This document shows, piece after piece, positions 1-8,071 of a stretch of 8,071 nt of DNA. Each line of letters begins with the position of its first letter. Positions within the stretch are counted from its first letter, which is position 1. Made by a program: the position numbers and the translations under genes. This DNA comes from Desulfuromonadales bacterium (GTDB taxonomy: Bacteria > Desulfobacterota > Desulfuromonadia > Desulfuromonadales > BM103): the NCBI GenBank assembly GCA_029859485.1, contig JAOUDB010000101.1, positions 1 through 8,071 of the forward strand, read 5' to 3'. The notes beneath the pieces were generated by a model. It worked only from the letters and a program-made list of their open reading frames with translations. It searched no databases and was not told where the DNA came from.

Positions 1-47
1 AACAGGGCAAAGGCACAGACAATAATTGGTACGATGATCTTTTTCAT
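1..47 (-). CDS. 5' end of a gene for a putative exported protein (partial)
   Basis: Only the first 15 codons plus two bases lie in the window; the gene runs off the left edge. Read on the minus strand it begins MKKIIVPIIVCAFAL: a short basic start (two Lys) followed by an uninterrupted hydrophobic run, typical of a Sec signal peptide or N-terminal membrane anchor. The ATG (47-45) is preceded by AAGGAG (minus strand, 59-54) with a 6-base spacer, an excellent ribosome binding site, which is the main reason to believe the gene is real. The product cannot be named from so little sequence. It is divergent from leuB and shares the AT-rich intergenic region with it. Confidence 0.72.
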   Translation of the reverse strand, partial: MKKIIVPIIVCAFAL

Positions 48-66
48 GAAGTTCTCCTTGGACTAG

Positions 67-95
67 ATTATAACGGCAAGTTTCTACTTTTCCAG
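67..95 (-). promoter_or_regulatory. Possible promoter of the left divergent gene
   Basis: On the minus strand a perfect TATAAT lies at 72-67. The matching -35 position about 17 bases upstream (95-90, CTGGAA) is poor. Transcription from here would start near base 60, leaving a leader of only about 13 bases that barely contains the ribosome binding site. Other -10-like sequences abound in the AT-rich block upstream, so this is only one candidate. Confidence 0.3.
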
Positions 96-247
96 TTACA
101 TATAAATTAATAAATAATTTACAGATTGCATAATTAATCTTTTCATAATTTAATAATAATTAAAAAAATAATAAAAAAATTAATTATATATAGTAAATTA
201 TATTAATATTGAAATATAATTAATTATACATTGTTATGCATAATTAA
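96..247. other. Extremely AT-rich intergenic block
   Basis: The gap 48-450 holds no gene I can support. From 101 to 230 I count only 9 G or C bases in 130 (about 7%), in a window otherwise near half GC. The block has A-runs (162-167, 173-179), many TAAT/ATTA units, and an 11-bp direct repeat AATTAATTATA at 178-188 and 218-228, spaced 40 bp. Such DNA is typically curved or easily melted. It could be an UP-element region or a target for a nucleoid protein (H-NS-like, Lrp, IHF) controlling both divergent genes; that role is inferred. Confidence 0.8.
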
Positions 248-250
248 GCT
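127..250. repeat. 14-bp direct repeat flanking the AT-rich core
   Basis: TGCATAATTAATCT (127-140) and TGCATAATTAAGCT (237-250) match at 13 of 14 positions, are in the same orientation, and are offset by exactly 110 bp. They bracket the most AT-rich part of the intergenic region. They could be paired protein binding sites on one helix face or remnants of a duplication. Base composition makes chance matches easier here, although the shared TGC start is not AT-driven. Confidence 0.6.
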
Positions 251-262
251 CTTTTTCTGCGT

Positions 263-316
263 CGATTCGAATGCATGACTTGCACAAAAAAATGGTTCGA
301 AGAAGGTTTCGAATCG
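263..316. repeat. Three TTCGAA palindromes; outer pair form a 9-bp inverted repeat
   Basis: TTCGAA occurs at 266-271, 296-301 and 308-313. The first and third are embedded in CGATTCGAA (263-271) and TTCGAATCG (308-316), which are exact reverse complements. The cluster ends 37 bp upstream of the leuB -35 element, a normal place for activator or repressor sites. A TTCGAATC motif also occurs in tRNA T-arms, but no tRNA fold is present. The binding protein is unknown. Confidence 0.5.
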
Positions 317-352
317 CCGTAAAAGTGATGTGTTGTGCGTATTTGAAAGAGT

Positions 353-381
353 TTGACAAAGAAGGTCTCCCTTCTTATAGT
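353..381 (+). promoter_or_regulatory. Strong sigma-70 promoter for leuB-asd
   Basis: The -35 is a perfect TTGACA (353-358), followed by a 17-bp spacer and TATAGT (376-381; 5 of 6 consensus bases). Transcription should start around 388, leaving a leader of about 60 bases before leuB. The spacer contains an inverted repeat with 7-bp arms, AAGAAGG (359-365) and CCTTCTT (370-376), around a TCTC loop. It fills the space between the two promoter boxes and is positioned like a repressor operator. No leucine-rich leader peptide or classical attenuator is visible in 388-450. Confidence 0.82.
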
Positions 382-420
382 GACATCCGGAAATTTTAAC
401 AGATTACAGGCTGACTATAA

Positions 421-1539
<1,119 letters not shown>

Positions 1540-1550
1540 ATGAACCGCTT

Positions 1551-1570
1551 GGCGCGTGGTGCGTGGCGTG
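1551..1570 (+). repeat. Heptamer repeat (GGYRCGT type) after leuB
   Basis: Twelve bases after the leuB stop come GGCGCGT, GGTGCGT and a partial GGCGTG, a 7-bp tandem period. Similar arrays follow guaB (6016-6031) and guaA (7686-7705) in the same orientation. TCAAAAGC follows at 1581-1588 and again after the guaB copy at 6036-6043, so the similarity extends past the heptamers. Function unknown. Confidence 0.7.
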
Positions 1571-1615
1571 AAAATCAAAATCAAAAGCCAAATCCAGAGA
1601 CAAGGAAACAAGAAG

Positions 1616-2716
1616 ATGAAAGTCGGTATCGTTGGTTGGCGTGGAATGGTTGGTTCTGTCCTTATTCAGCGCATGCAGGAAGAGAACGATCTGGCCGGTA
1701 TTGAGCCGGTATTTTTCTCCACTTCGCAGGCAGGGCAGGACGCTCCCCTGGGTGCAGGTACCCTCAAGAATGCTGATAACATTGAAGAACTCAGCAAACT
1801 TGATGTTGTGATCACTTGTCAGGGTGGTGATTATACCAAAACCGTTCATCCACAACTGCGTAAAGCCGGTTGGGACGGTTATTGGATTGATGCCGCAAGC
1901 TCTTTGCGCATGGAGTCCGATGCGGTCATTATACTCGATCCGGTTAACCGCAACGTGATTGATGAAGCCCTGGCCAATGGCGTCAAAGATTTTATCGGTG
2001 GCAACTGTACCGTCAGTCTGATGCTGATGGCGATCGGCGGTCTGTTCCGAGCCGGTCTTGTAGAGTGGGTCTCCTCAATGACTTACCAGGCGGCGTCAGG
2101 AGCCGGAGCGCCGAACATGCGTGAACTGTTGTGCCAGATGGGAGCTCTGGAAGACTCGGTGTCGGACCTTTTGAACGACCCGTCATCTGCGATTCTTGAT
2201 ATCGATCGAAAAATCACGGATTCATTGCGCGGGGATGTCCTACCGACCAAAGAATTTGGCTATCCCCTGGCCGGAAGCTTGCTGCCATGGATTGATCGCG
2301 AAGTTGAAGATGGTCAGAGTCGAGAAGAGTGGAAGGGGTATGCCGAAACCAACAAGATCCTCGGTTATGCCGAACCGGTTCCAATCGATGGTATCTGTGT
2401 CCGGGTTGGTTCCATGCGCTGCCACAGTCAGGCCCTGACGATCCGTCTTAATAAGGATTTGTCTCTCGCCGAGATTGAGGCCTTGATCGACAAGGATAAC
2501 GACTGGGTCAAGTTAGTTCCTAATACCAAGGCCGACTCCTTGGCTAAACTGACGCCTACTGCCGTGTCCGGCACCCTTGCTATTCCGGTTGGCCGGGTTC
2601 GCAAGATGAAGATGGGCCCGCAATACATATCGGCGTTCACCTGCGGAGATCAGCTCCTCTGGGGGGCGGCAGAACCTCTGCGGCGCATGTTGCGAATTCT
2701 TAAAGAACAGGTGTGA
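1616..2716 (+). CDS. asd: Aspartate-semialdehyde dehydrogenase
   Basis: Asd reduces L-4-aspartyl phosphate to aspartate semialdehyde with NADPH in the cytoplasm, the branch point to lysine/diaminopimelate, methionine and threonine. I place the start at the ATG at 1616: AAGGAA (1602-1607) lies 8 bases upstream, and the product [14 protein letters not shown] begins right at the nucleotide-binding motif, giving 366 residues (E. coli Asd is 367). An in-frame GTG at 1556 would add 20 residues encoded by the heptamer repeat and is unlikely. The catalytic cysteine is Cys131 in [47 protein letters not shown] (substrate/catalytic His region) and the C-terminal [16 protein letters not shown] are all diagnostic of the long gammaproteobacterial-type Asd rather than the short Gram-positive type. 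It is probably transcribed with leuB and followed by the hairpin at 2779-2803. Confidence 0.97.
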   Translation: MKVGIVGWRGMVGSVLIQRMQEENDLAGIEPVFFSTSQAGQDAPLGAGTLKNADNIEELSKLDVVITCQGGDYTKTVHPQLRKAGWDGYWIDAASSLRMESDAVIILDPVNRNVIDEALANGVKDFIGGNCTVSLMLMAIGGLFRAGLVEWVSSMTYQAASGAGAPNMRELLCQMGALEDSVSDLLNDPSSAILDIDRKITDSLRGDVLPTKEFGYPLAGSLLPWIDREVEDGQSREEWKGYAETNKILGYAEPVPIDGICVRVGSMRCHSQALTIRLNKDLSLAEIEALIDKDNDWVKLVPNTKADSLAKLTPTAVSGTLAIPVGRVRKMKMGPQYISAFTCGDQLLWGAAEPLRRMLRILKEQV

Positions 2717-2778
2717 ATTGTTAAGGCCTGAAGGGTTGTTTTTTTCTGCAAGCCTTTAACGATAGACATAATAGAATC

Positions 2779-2803
2779 TCGGGGGGCTGTTTTAGCCCCC
2801 CGA
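2779..2803 (+). terminator. GC-rich hairpin after asd, probable terminator with a weak T-tract
   Basis: A perfect 10-bp stem (2779-2788 with 2794-2803), containing CGGGGGGC and GCCCCCCG, closes a GTTTT loop. The downstream T-tract is poor: AACATTTT, then a pyrimidine-rich stretch to 2823. It may therefore terminate incompletely. A weaker imperfect inverted repeat (GTTAAGGC 2720-2727 with GCCTTTAAC 2752-2760, one bulged base) lies between the asd stop and this hairpin, with seven T's in its loop region. The stem ends only 31 bases before the ecfT start. Confidence 0.75.
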
Positions 2804-2834
2804 ACATTTTCGTCTCTTCTTCTGGACTCAAACT

Positions 2835-3620
2835 TTGATTGCATCCACAGAAACAGGCCTATACCAGCAAGCAGAGACAATTCTGCACAGACTTGACCCC
2901 AGGGTGAAGGTTCTCTCCTGCCTGGTTCTGGTTGTGCTCTCGTTTGGCGCTGCCGGCTGGATGCAGCTACTCTCGATGATTACAATTGTTGCTCTCGCGA
3001 CATGGTCTATTAACCCTGCCTCTCAGCGGATTTTCCGCCTCTTCTGGCTGTTGCGTTGGTTCTTGCTTTTTACCTTTCTGCTGCACCTTTTTCTATCTCC
3101 TGGACGAACGCTGTGGGGCTTAAGCTGGCTTTCTTTTGATGGCTTGCTCTCAGGGGCTTTTGTTTGCCTGCAAATGCTTCTAGCCGTTGCCGCCTCAGCT
3201 CTACTCGGCATCACCACGACGACACAAAGCTTATCTCTTGCTTTTGCCTGGTTTGTTCAGCCGCTACGCTGGTTGGGGTGCCGTACCGATGAGTGGCAGA
3301 AAATCCTGTTGCTGGCCATGGATTTTGTCCCGCTTGTACATGAGGAAATTCGTGCATCAGGTCAAGAAGAGAGACGAACTGCCGACGCGGTCCCCCCTGC
3401 TGCCAGTCAGGGGCGTTTCGCTGCTTGGGGAAAGTGGTTGCATGACTTGATTTTTCGCCTGGTAGATCGAGGCGACGAGATTGCGCATCGTCTGGCTTTG
3501 GATGACGCCGCAGCTTTACGGCCAATGGTTTTGCCGGCATTTTTGCCTATGGCCCTTTTGGATCAACTTTTTTCCCTGTTTGTCTGCCTGATGATTTTCT
3601 CTTACTGGTTGGTGGGTTAA
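2835..3620 (+). CDS. EcfT/CbiQ-like energy-coupling factor transmembrane protein
   Basis: An integral membrane protein of about 261 residues in the EcfT/CbiQ family, whose members join a substrate-binding S component to a pair of ATPases in vitamin or metal-ion uptake. N-terminal LHRLDPRVK (17-25) is the family signature. Hydrophobic segments lie at roughly 24-43, 44-58, 67-88, 100-126 and 231-260, with a polar cytoplasmic region between about 146 and 228. TTTTQSLSLAFAWFVQPLRWLG (127-148) and FVPLVHEEI (164-172) match conserved EcfT blocks. The two ARG-type motifs that couple to the ATPases are not recognisable: ERRTA occurs where the first is expected, and ALDDA where the second is. No EcfA or EcfS gene is adjacent. 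The start is uncertain: no ATG precedes LDPRVK, TTG at 2835 is the best choice with only a weak GGA upstream, and ATT at 2838 is an alternative. truA follows after one base. Confidence 0.8.
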   Translation: MIASTETGLYQQAETILHRLDPRVKVLSCLVLVVLSFGAAGWMQLLSMITIVALATWSINPASQRIFRLFWLLRWFLLFTFLLHLFLSPGRTLWGLSWLSFDGLLSGAFVCLQMLLAVAASALLGITTTTQSLSLAFAWFVQPLRWLGCRTDEWQKILLLAMDFVPLVHEEIRASGQEERRTADAVPPAASQGRFAAWGKWLHDLIFRLVDRGDEIAHRLALDDAAALRPMVLPAFLPMALLDQLFSLFVCLMIFSYWLVG

Positions 3621-3621
3621 G

Positions 3622-4356
3622 ATGCGCACAATCCTTTTGAACGTAGAGTATGACGGCACGGCCTATGCTGGTTGGCAAGTTCAATCCAACCGCCTCACTG
3701 TACAGGAAGTCGTTGAATCCGGCCTGGCACAAATTCTTGGTTGCGAGGTCCGGATCCATTCCTCCAGCCGGACTGATGCAGGTGTCCATGCCCGTAACAT
3801 GGCTGTACATTTTCGGACGGAAAGCACTCTCCCTCTAACAGCTTTCTGTGCAGGAGCGAATGCTTTCCTGCCTGATGATGTTGTTATCCGCCAAGCGAGG
3901 GAAATGCCGGAGGACTTTCACGCCCGCTTTTCATCCAAGGGTAAATGGTATCGCTATACGATTTACAACGCCGATGTGCGCTCGCCCCTTGCTTGTCGAA
4001 CCGCTTGGCATTTACGCGGTACCCTGGATTTGGAGCTGATGCGAGAGGCCGCTCGTCTTCTCGTCGGTGAACACGATTTCCAGGCTTTTCGAACAACCGG
4101 GTGCATCGCCAAAACAACTGTCCGGGAAATTTTTCAGATTGAGGTGAATACGAATCAGGAATTTATTTACCTCGACTTTAAAGGTTCCGGTTTTTTACGG
4201 AATATGGTTCGGATATTGGTTGGCACCTTGGCTGAGGTAGGGCAGGGGAAACGGCCGCTGAGTGACCTGGGAAAACTTCTCCAGGGCGAGACAGATTTAA
4301 GTTCCGGCGCTACCGCCCCGGCACACGGATTGTGTCTTCAGGAGGTGTGGTATTAA
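3622..4356 (+). CDS. truA: tRNA pseudouridine(38-40) synthase
   Basis: TruA converts uridines 38, 39 and 40 in the anticodon arm of many tRNAs to pseudouridine and acts in the cytoplasm as a dimer. The protein has 244 residues, close to the 245-270 usual for the family. N-terminal LNVEYDGTAYAGWQVQ (6-21) is typical. The catalytic aspartate is Asp52 in SRTDAGVHA (49-57); the more usual residue before RTD is Gly, here Ser, which should not abolish activity. KGKWYRYTIYN, GEHDFQAFRTTG and SGFLRNMVRILVGTLAEVGQGK are further family blocks. The ATG sits one base after the stop of the EcfT-like gene, so translation is probably coupled; GGTGGG at the end of the upstream gene may serve as ribosome binding site. 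No convincing terminator follows. Confidence 0.97.
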   Translation: MRTILLNVEYDGTAYAGWQVQSNRLTVQEVVESGLAQILGCEVRIHSSSRTDAGVHARNMAVHFRTESTLPLTAFCAGANAFLPDDVVIRQAREMPEDFHARFSSKGKWYRYTIYNADVRSPLACRTAWHLRGTLDLELMREAARLLVGEHDFQAFRTTGCIAKTTVREIFQIEVNTNQEFIYLDFKGSGFLRNMVRILVGTLAEVGQGKRPLSDLGKLLQGETDLSSGATAPAHGLCLQEVWY

Positions 4357-4452
4357 CCCCAGCTTTTTACCCGCTCTTCTCTTAGTTCTCTATCCTTCTC
4401 TGTGAGTTTTTTCTTATCGTCCCAGACCTGTTAAAAATAGCTGCGATTCTTC

Positions 4453-4481
4453 TTGACTAGCCAAGTCCCCTGAACTAAATA
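4453..4481 (+). promoter_or_regulatory. Probable promoter of guaB-guaA
   Basis: In the 171-base gap between truA and guaB, TTGACT (4453-4458; 5 of 6 consensus bases) is followed 17 bases later by the AT-rich TAAATA (4476-4481), within TAAATATAG. The -10 is weak. The start point would be about 40 bases before guaB. The rest of the gap (4357-4452) is pyrimidine-rich and shows no gene, hairpin terminator or purine riboswitch that I can recognise. Confidence 0.5.
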
Positions 4482-4491
4482 TAGCGGTTAA

Positions 4492-5994
<1,503 letters not shown>

Positions 5995-6015
5995 TAGATC
6001 TGTAACGAGGAATGC

Positions 6016-6031
6016 GGTACGTGGTACGAGG
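6016..6031 (+). repeat. Heptamer repeat (GGYRCGT type) after guaB
   Basis: GGTACGT and GGTACGA plus a trailing GG lie 21 bases after the guaB stop. The array is a variant of the ones after leuB and guaA, in the same orientation, with TCAAAAGC (6036-6043) following as it does after leuB. It is the most diverged and shortest of the three. Confidence 0.6.
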
Positions 6032-6052
6032 ATAGTCAAAAGCAAGTTAATC

Positions 6053-6083
6053 AGGGGACTGGCTCCAAAGGTGCCTGTCCCCT
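6053..6083. repeat. 31-bp symmetric hairpin element, possibly REP-like or miniature mobile element
   Basis: AGGGGAC (6053-6059) pairs with GTCCCCT (6077-6083), GGC (6061-6063) with GCC (6073-6075), and CC (6065-6066) with GG (6070-6071) around an AAA loop. The only interruptions are two T/T mismatches (6060/6076 and 6064/6072) at mirrored positions, so all other stem bases pair. It lies between guaB and guaA and has no T-tract, so it does not look like a terminator. The shape, a GC-rich stem with defined internal mismatches, resembles hairpins recognised by REP-associated (RAYT/Y1) or IS200/IS605-type transposases. No transposase is in the window. Confidence 0.7.
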
Positions 6084-6119
6084 AGTTCCTTATTCATGAA
6101 CACTGATCACAGAGGCCTC

Positions 6120-7679
6120 ATGCAAGACATTCATTCTGAAAAGATATTGATACTAGACTTCGGGTCGCAATATACCCAACTGATCGCACGCAGAGTGCGT
6201 GAAGCTCATGTTTTCTGTGAGCTGCACCCCTTCGATATGACTCTCGACGAGATCAAGTCTTTCAATGCTACGGGCATTATACTTTCCGGCGGACCGAAAT
6301 CAGTCTACGAAGAGGGGGCTCCGGCTATTGAAGAAGAACTTTTCGAGCTGGGAGTCCCTGTTCTGGGTATCTGTTACGGCATGCAGTTGATGTGTCACCA
6401 CTTCGGCGGCAGGGTCGTGCCGGCAGGCAAGCGTGAGTACGGCCACGCCGACCTGATCGCCAAGAACACTCCCGGCCCTCTTTTTGACAGCTTCTTCGTT
6501 GATGGTCATAGCCCGGTCTGGATGAGCCATGGTGATCATGTCGAGATTCAGCCCCGGGGCTTTGAAGAAATTGCCGTCACCGAAAATGCTCCGGTCTGTG
6601 GCATCCAGAATCTTGAGCGTAACCTCTATGGTGTGCAGTTCCATCCCGAAGTCAACCATACTCCGCGCGGCGAGATGCTTATTGATACCTTCGTACGTAA
6701 AATTTGTGGCTGCACCGGCAAATGGACGCCCGGACAGATTATCGAGGATGCTGTTAGCCGGATCCGGGAACAGGTTGGCGGTGAAGAAGTTATCCTTGGC
6801 CTCTCCGGTGGAGTCGACTCCTCTGTGGCCGCTGCTTTGATTCATCGTGCTATTGGTGATCAGCTTACCTGTGTGTTTGTCGACAATGGTCTCTTGCGTC
6901 TCGGCGAAGGCGACCAGGTTATGTCGACCTTTGCAGAAAGTCTGGGTGTCAAAGTTCTCCGCGTTGATGCTGAGGACCGTTTCCTCGGCAAGCTCTCTGG
7001 TGAAACTGACCCTGAAAAGAAGCGCAAAATTATAGGCAACCTGTTCGTTGATATTTTCGAAGAAGAGTCTAAAAAATTGGCCAATGCCCAATGGTTGGCT
7101 CAAGGGACAATCTATCCCGATGTTATCGAGTCGGCCGGTGGTAAAACGGGCAAGGCTCATAATATCAAGAGTCATCACAACGTTGGCGGCTTGCCTGATT
7201 ACATGACGCTCAAACTGCTTGAACCTTTACGTGAACTCTTTAAAGATGAGGTTCGTACGGTCGGTGAAGAGCTTGGCTTGCCCCATCGCATGGTCTGGCG
7301 CCACCCCTTCCCGGGCCCCGGCCTCGGTGTGCGCATACTGGGTGAGATTAAAAAAGAATACTGCGACATCCTGCGACAGGCCGATGCCATCTACATAGAA
7401 GAGCTCTACCAGACCGGGCATTATGACAAGATCAGCCAGGCTTTCGCTGTCTTTCTGCCTGTCAAGAGTGTCGGTGTTATGGGTGATGGGCGCACATATG
7501 AGTATGTTGTCGCCTTACGCGCTGTCGAGACGAAAGACTTTATGACTGCTGGCTGGTACCCGATGCCTTACGAAGACCTGGCGCGGATCAGTAATCGGAT
7601 TATTAATGAGGTTCGCGGCATCAATCGGGTTACTTACGATATTTCGAGCAAGCCTCCGGCAACCATAGAGTGGGAATAA
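6120..7679 (+). CDS. guaA: GMP synthase (glutamine-hydrolysing)
   Basis: GuaA aminates XMP to GMP using ATP and glutamine, the step after GuaB, in the cytoplasm. I prefer the ATG at 6120 (519 residues): AGAGG (6111-6115) lies just upstream with a short 4-base gap, and the family start [24 protein letters not shown] follows at once. An in-frame ATG at 6096 would add eight residues but has no ribosome binding site. The N-terminal class-I glutamine amidotransferase domain (about 7-197) has Cys85 in GICYGMQ and His175/Glu177 in QFHPEV. The ATP-pyrophosphatase domain has the P-loop LSGGVDSS (228-235). The C-terminal dimerisation domain holds [16 protein letters not shown] and ends [17 protein letters not shown], an invariant-looking tail. 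All key residues are present. It is probably transcribed with guaB across the repeat-filled gap and closed by the terminator at 7720-7752. Confidence 0.98.
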   Translation: MQDIHSEKILILDFGSQYTQLIARRVREAHVFCELHPFDMTLDEIKSFNATGIILSGGPKSVYEEGAPAIEEELFELGVPVLGICYGMQLMCHHFGGRVVPAGKREYGHADLIAKNTPGPLFDSFFVDGHSPVWMSHGDHVEIQPRGFEEIAVTENAPVCGIQNLERNLYGVQFHPEVNHTPRGEMLIDTFVRKICGCTGKWTPGQIIEDAVSRIREQVGGEEVILGLSGGVDSSVAAALIHRAIGDQLTCVFVDNGLLRLGEGDQVMSTFAESLGVKVLRVDAEDRFLGKLSGETDPEKKRKIIGNLFVDIFEEESKKLANAQWLAQGTIYPDVIESAGGKTGKAHNIKSHHNVGGLPDYMTLKLLEPLRELFKDEVRTVGEELGLPHRMVWRHPFPGPGLGVRILGEIKKEYCDILRQADAIYIEELYQTGHYDKISQAFAVFLPVKSVGVMGDGRTYEYVVALRAVETKDFMTAGWYPMPYEDLARISNRIINEVRGINRVTYDISSKPPATIEWE

Positions 7680-7685
7680 ATACGC

Positions 7686-7705
7686 GGCGCGTGGCGCGTG
7701 GTGGG
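7686..7705 (+). repeat. Heptamer repeat (GGYRCGT type) after guaA
   Basis: Two identical units GGCGCGT (7686-7692, 7693-7699) and a partial GGTGGG follow 6 bases after the guaA stop, upstream of the terminator. This is the most regular of the three arrays. It would be transcribed as the 3' untranslated part of the gua message. Confidence 0.7.
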
Positions 7706-7719
7706 AAAGATCGAATAAT

Positions 7720-7760
7720 CAGCGGAGAAAGGCTTTTGCCCTTTCTCCGCTGTTTTGTTC
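7720..7760 (+). terminator. Rho-independent terminator of guaB-guaA
   Basis: A perfect 13-bp stem (7720-7732 with 7740-7752; arms contain AGCGGAGAAAGG and CCTTTCTCCGCT) closes a 7-base loop CTTTTGC and is followed at once by TTTTGTTCTGT. It lies 40 bases after the guaA stop and is the clearest terminator in the window. Confidence 0.93.
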
Positions 7761-7829
7761 TGTAATCCGTCATGACCAATCATTGCAACTCTTGATTATC
7801 AAAGAAATCGTTGCTTTTCTGCTTCTCGA

Positions 7830-7859
7830 TTGAATGTCTCTGCATGAATAAGCTAAGAT
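7830..7859 (+). promoter_or_regulatory. Possible promoter of the NfeD-like gene
   Basis: TTGAAT (7830-7835) and TAAGAT (7854-7859) are separated by 18 bases, each matching 4 of 6 consensus positions. A promoter is expected here because the gua terminator ends upstream and the next gene begins at 7916. An inverted repeat, CTAAGA (7853-7858) and TCTTAG (7868-7873), overlaps the -10 and the likely start point and could be an operator. Confidence 0.4.
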
Positions 7860-7915
7860 GAAGATTGTCTTAGTTTCTTTGTTCTTTGGTGTTGTTAAAA
7901 CGGAAGGGAAACTTC

Positions 7916-8071
7916 ATGGAAAATTTTCAAATGCTTTACTGGTACTGGCTGGTCTTCGGCATGATACTGATGTTACTGGAACTGGCCGTTCCTTCCTTCA
8001 CGATCTTCTGGTTTGGCTTGGGAGCACTGGCCGTTGGCGTATTGTTGCTGGTGGTCCCTGGTCTCAGCCTG
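7916..8071 (+). CDS. NfeD/YbbK-family membrane protein (5' part, cut by window edge)
   Basis: The first 52 codons of a gene that continues beyond the window. GGAAGGGAA (7902-7910) precedes the ATG at a good distance. The product starts MENFQMLYWYWLVFGM, with hydrophobic segments at about 8-25 and 28-50. The pattern YWLVFGMILMLLELAVPSFTIFWFGLGALAVG matches the membrane start of short NfeD-like (YbbK/NfeD1b) proteins, in which a C-terminal OB-fold domain follows. In many bacteria such genes sit next to a stomatin/SPFH-type gene (QmcA/YbbK pair) and act in membrane protein quality control; the expected partner would lie just past the right edge. The product name rests on the N-terminus only. Confidence 0.72.
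   Translation, partial: MENFQMLYWYWLVFGMILMLLELAVPSFTIFWFGLGALAVGVLLLVVPGLSL

Noticed and set aside
272..284. Possible sigma-54 -12 element (CTTGCA)
   Set aside because: The matching -24 GG is absent at the required spacing.
264..316. tRNA-like T-arm sequence (TTCGAATC)
   Set aside because: No acceptor, D-arm or anticodon stem can be formed around it; the motif is better described as part of a palindrome cluster.
3211..3540. 109-codon minus-strand frame inside the EcfT-like gene
   Set aside because: Antisense shadow of a membrane-protein gene; no initiation signal or family match.
4465..4471. GTCCCCT resembling one arm of the 6053-6083 hairpin
   Set aside because: Only seven bases, with no complementary arm nearby, so it is not a second copy.
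6300..7178. Long open frame (292 codons) on the minus strand
   Set aside because: It lies wholly antisense to guaA, whose conserved motifs account for the sequence. No ribosome binding site or recognisable protein family was seen.

Overview
This is an ordinary bacterial chromosomal segment of housekeeping biosynthesis genes, almost all on the plus strand. The proteins look proteobacterial. The order leuB, asd, EcfT-like gene, truA, guaB, guaA, the moderate GC content and the repeat types suggest a Desulfuromonadales-type deltaproteobacterium (Geobacter/Pelobacter/Desulfuromonas relatives). That assignment is inference from memory of family sequences; no search was run.

Layout. Positions 1-47 hold the first codons of a minus-strand gene for an apparently exported protein. 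Positions 48-450 are non-coding: an extremely AT-rich core (about 7-10% GC), a 14-bp near-perfect direct repeat flanking that core, three TTCGAA palindromes, and a near-consensus sigma-70 promoter (TTGACA-17-TATAGT) whose spacer is itself an inverted repeat. This promoter should drive leuB (451-1539), followed by asd (1616-2716). A 10-bp GC-rich hairpin at 2779-2803 follows asd. Next come an EcfT-like membrane protein (about 2835-3620) and truA (3622-4356), separated by one base. A second promoter region precedes guaB (4528-5994), and guaA (start 6120, end 7679) follows. A strong 13-bp-stem terminator at 7720-7752 closes the gua pair. The window ends inside a small NfeD/YbbK-like membrane protein gene (7916-8071, cut by the edge).

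Function. leuB (leucine) and asd (aspartate-semialdehyde, feeding Lys/Met/Thr and diaminopimelate) form an amino-acid unit. guaB and guaA are the two consecutive steps from IMP to GMP. truA modifies tRNA anticodon arms. The EcfT-like protein has no EcfA or EcfS partner here and has lost recognisable coupling motifs.

The most unusual material is between the genes. GGYRCGT-type heptamer repeats lie, in the same orientation, just downstream of the stop codons of leuB, guaB and guaA. Between guaB and guaA there is also a 31-bp hairpin element with two symmetrically placed T/T mismatches, resembling a REP/RAYT-type or miniature mobile element. I found no CRISPR array, rRNA, tRNA, complete insertion sequence, or clear novel multi-gene system.
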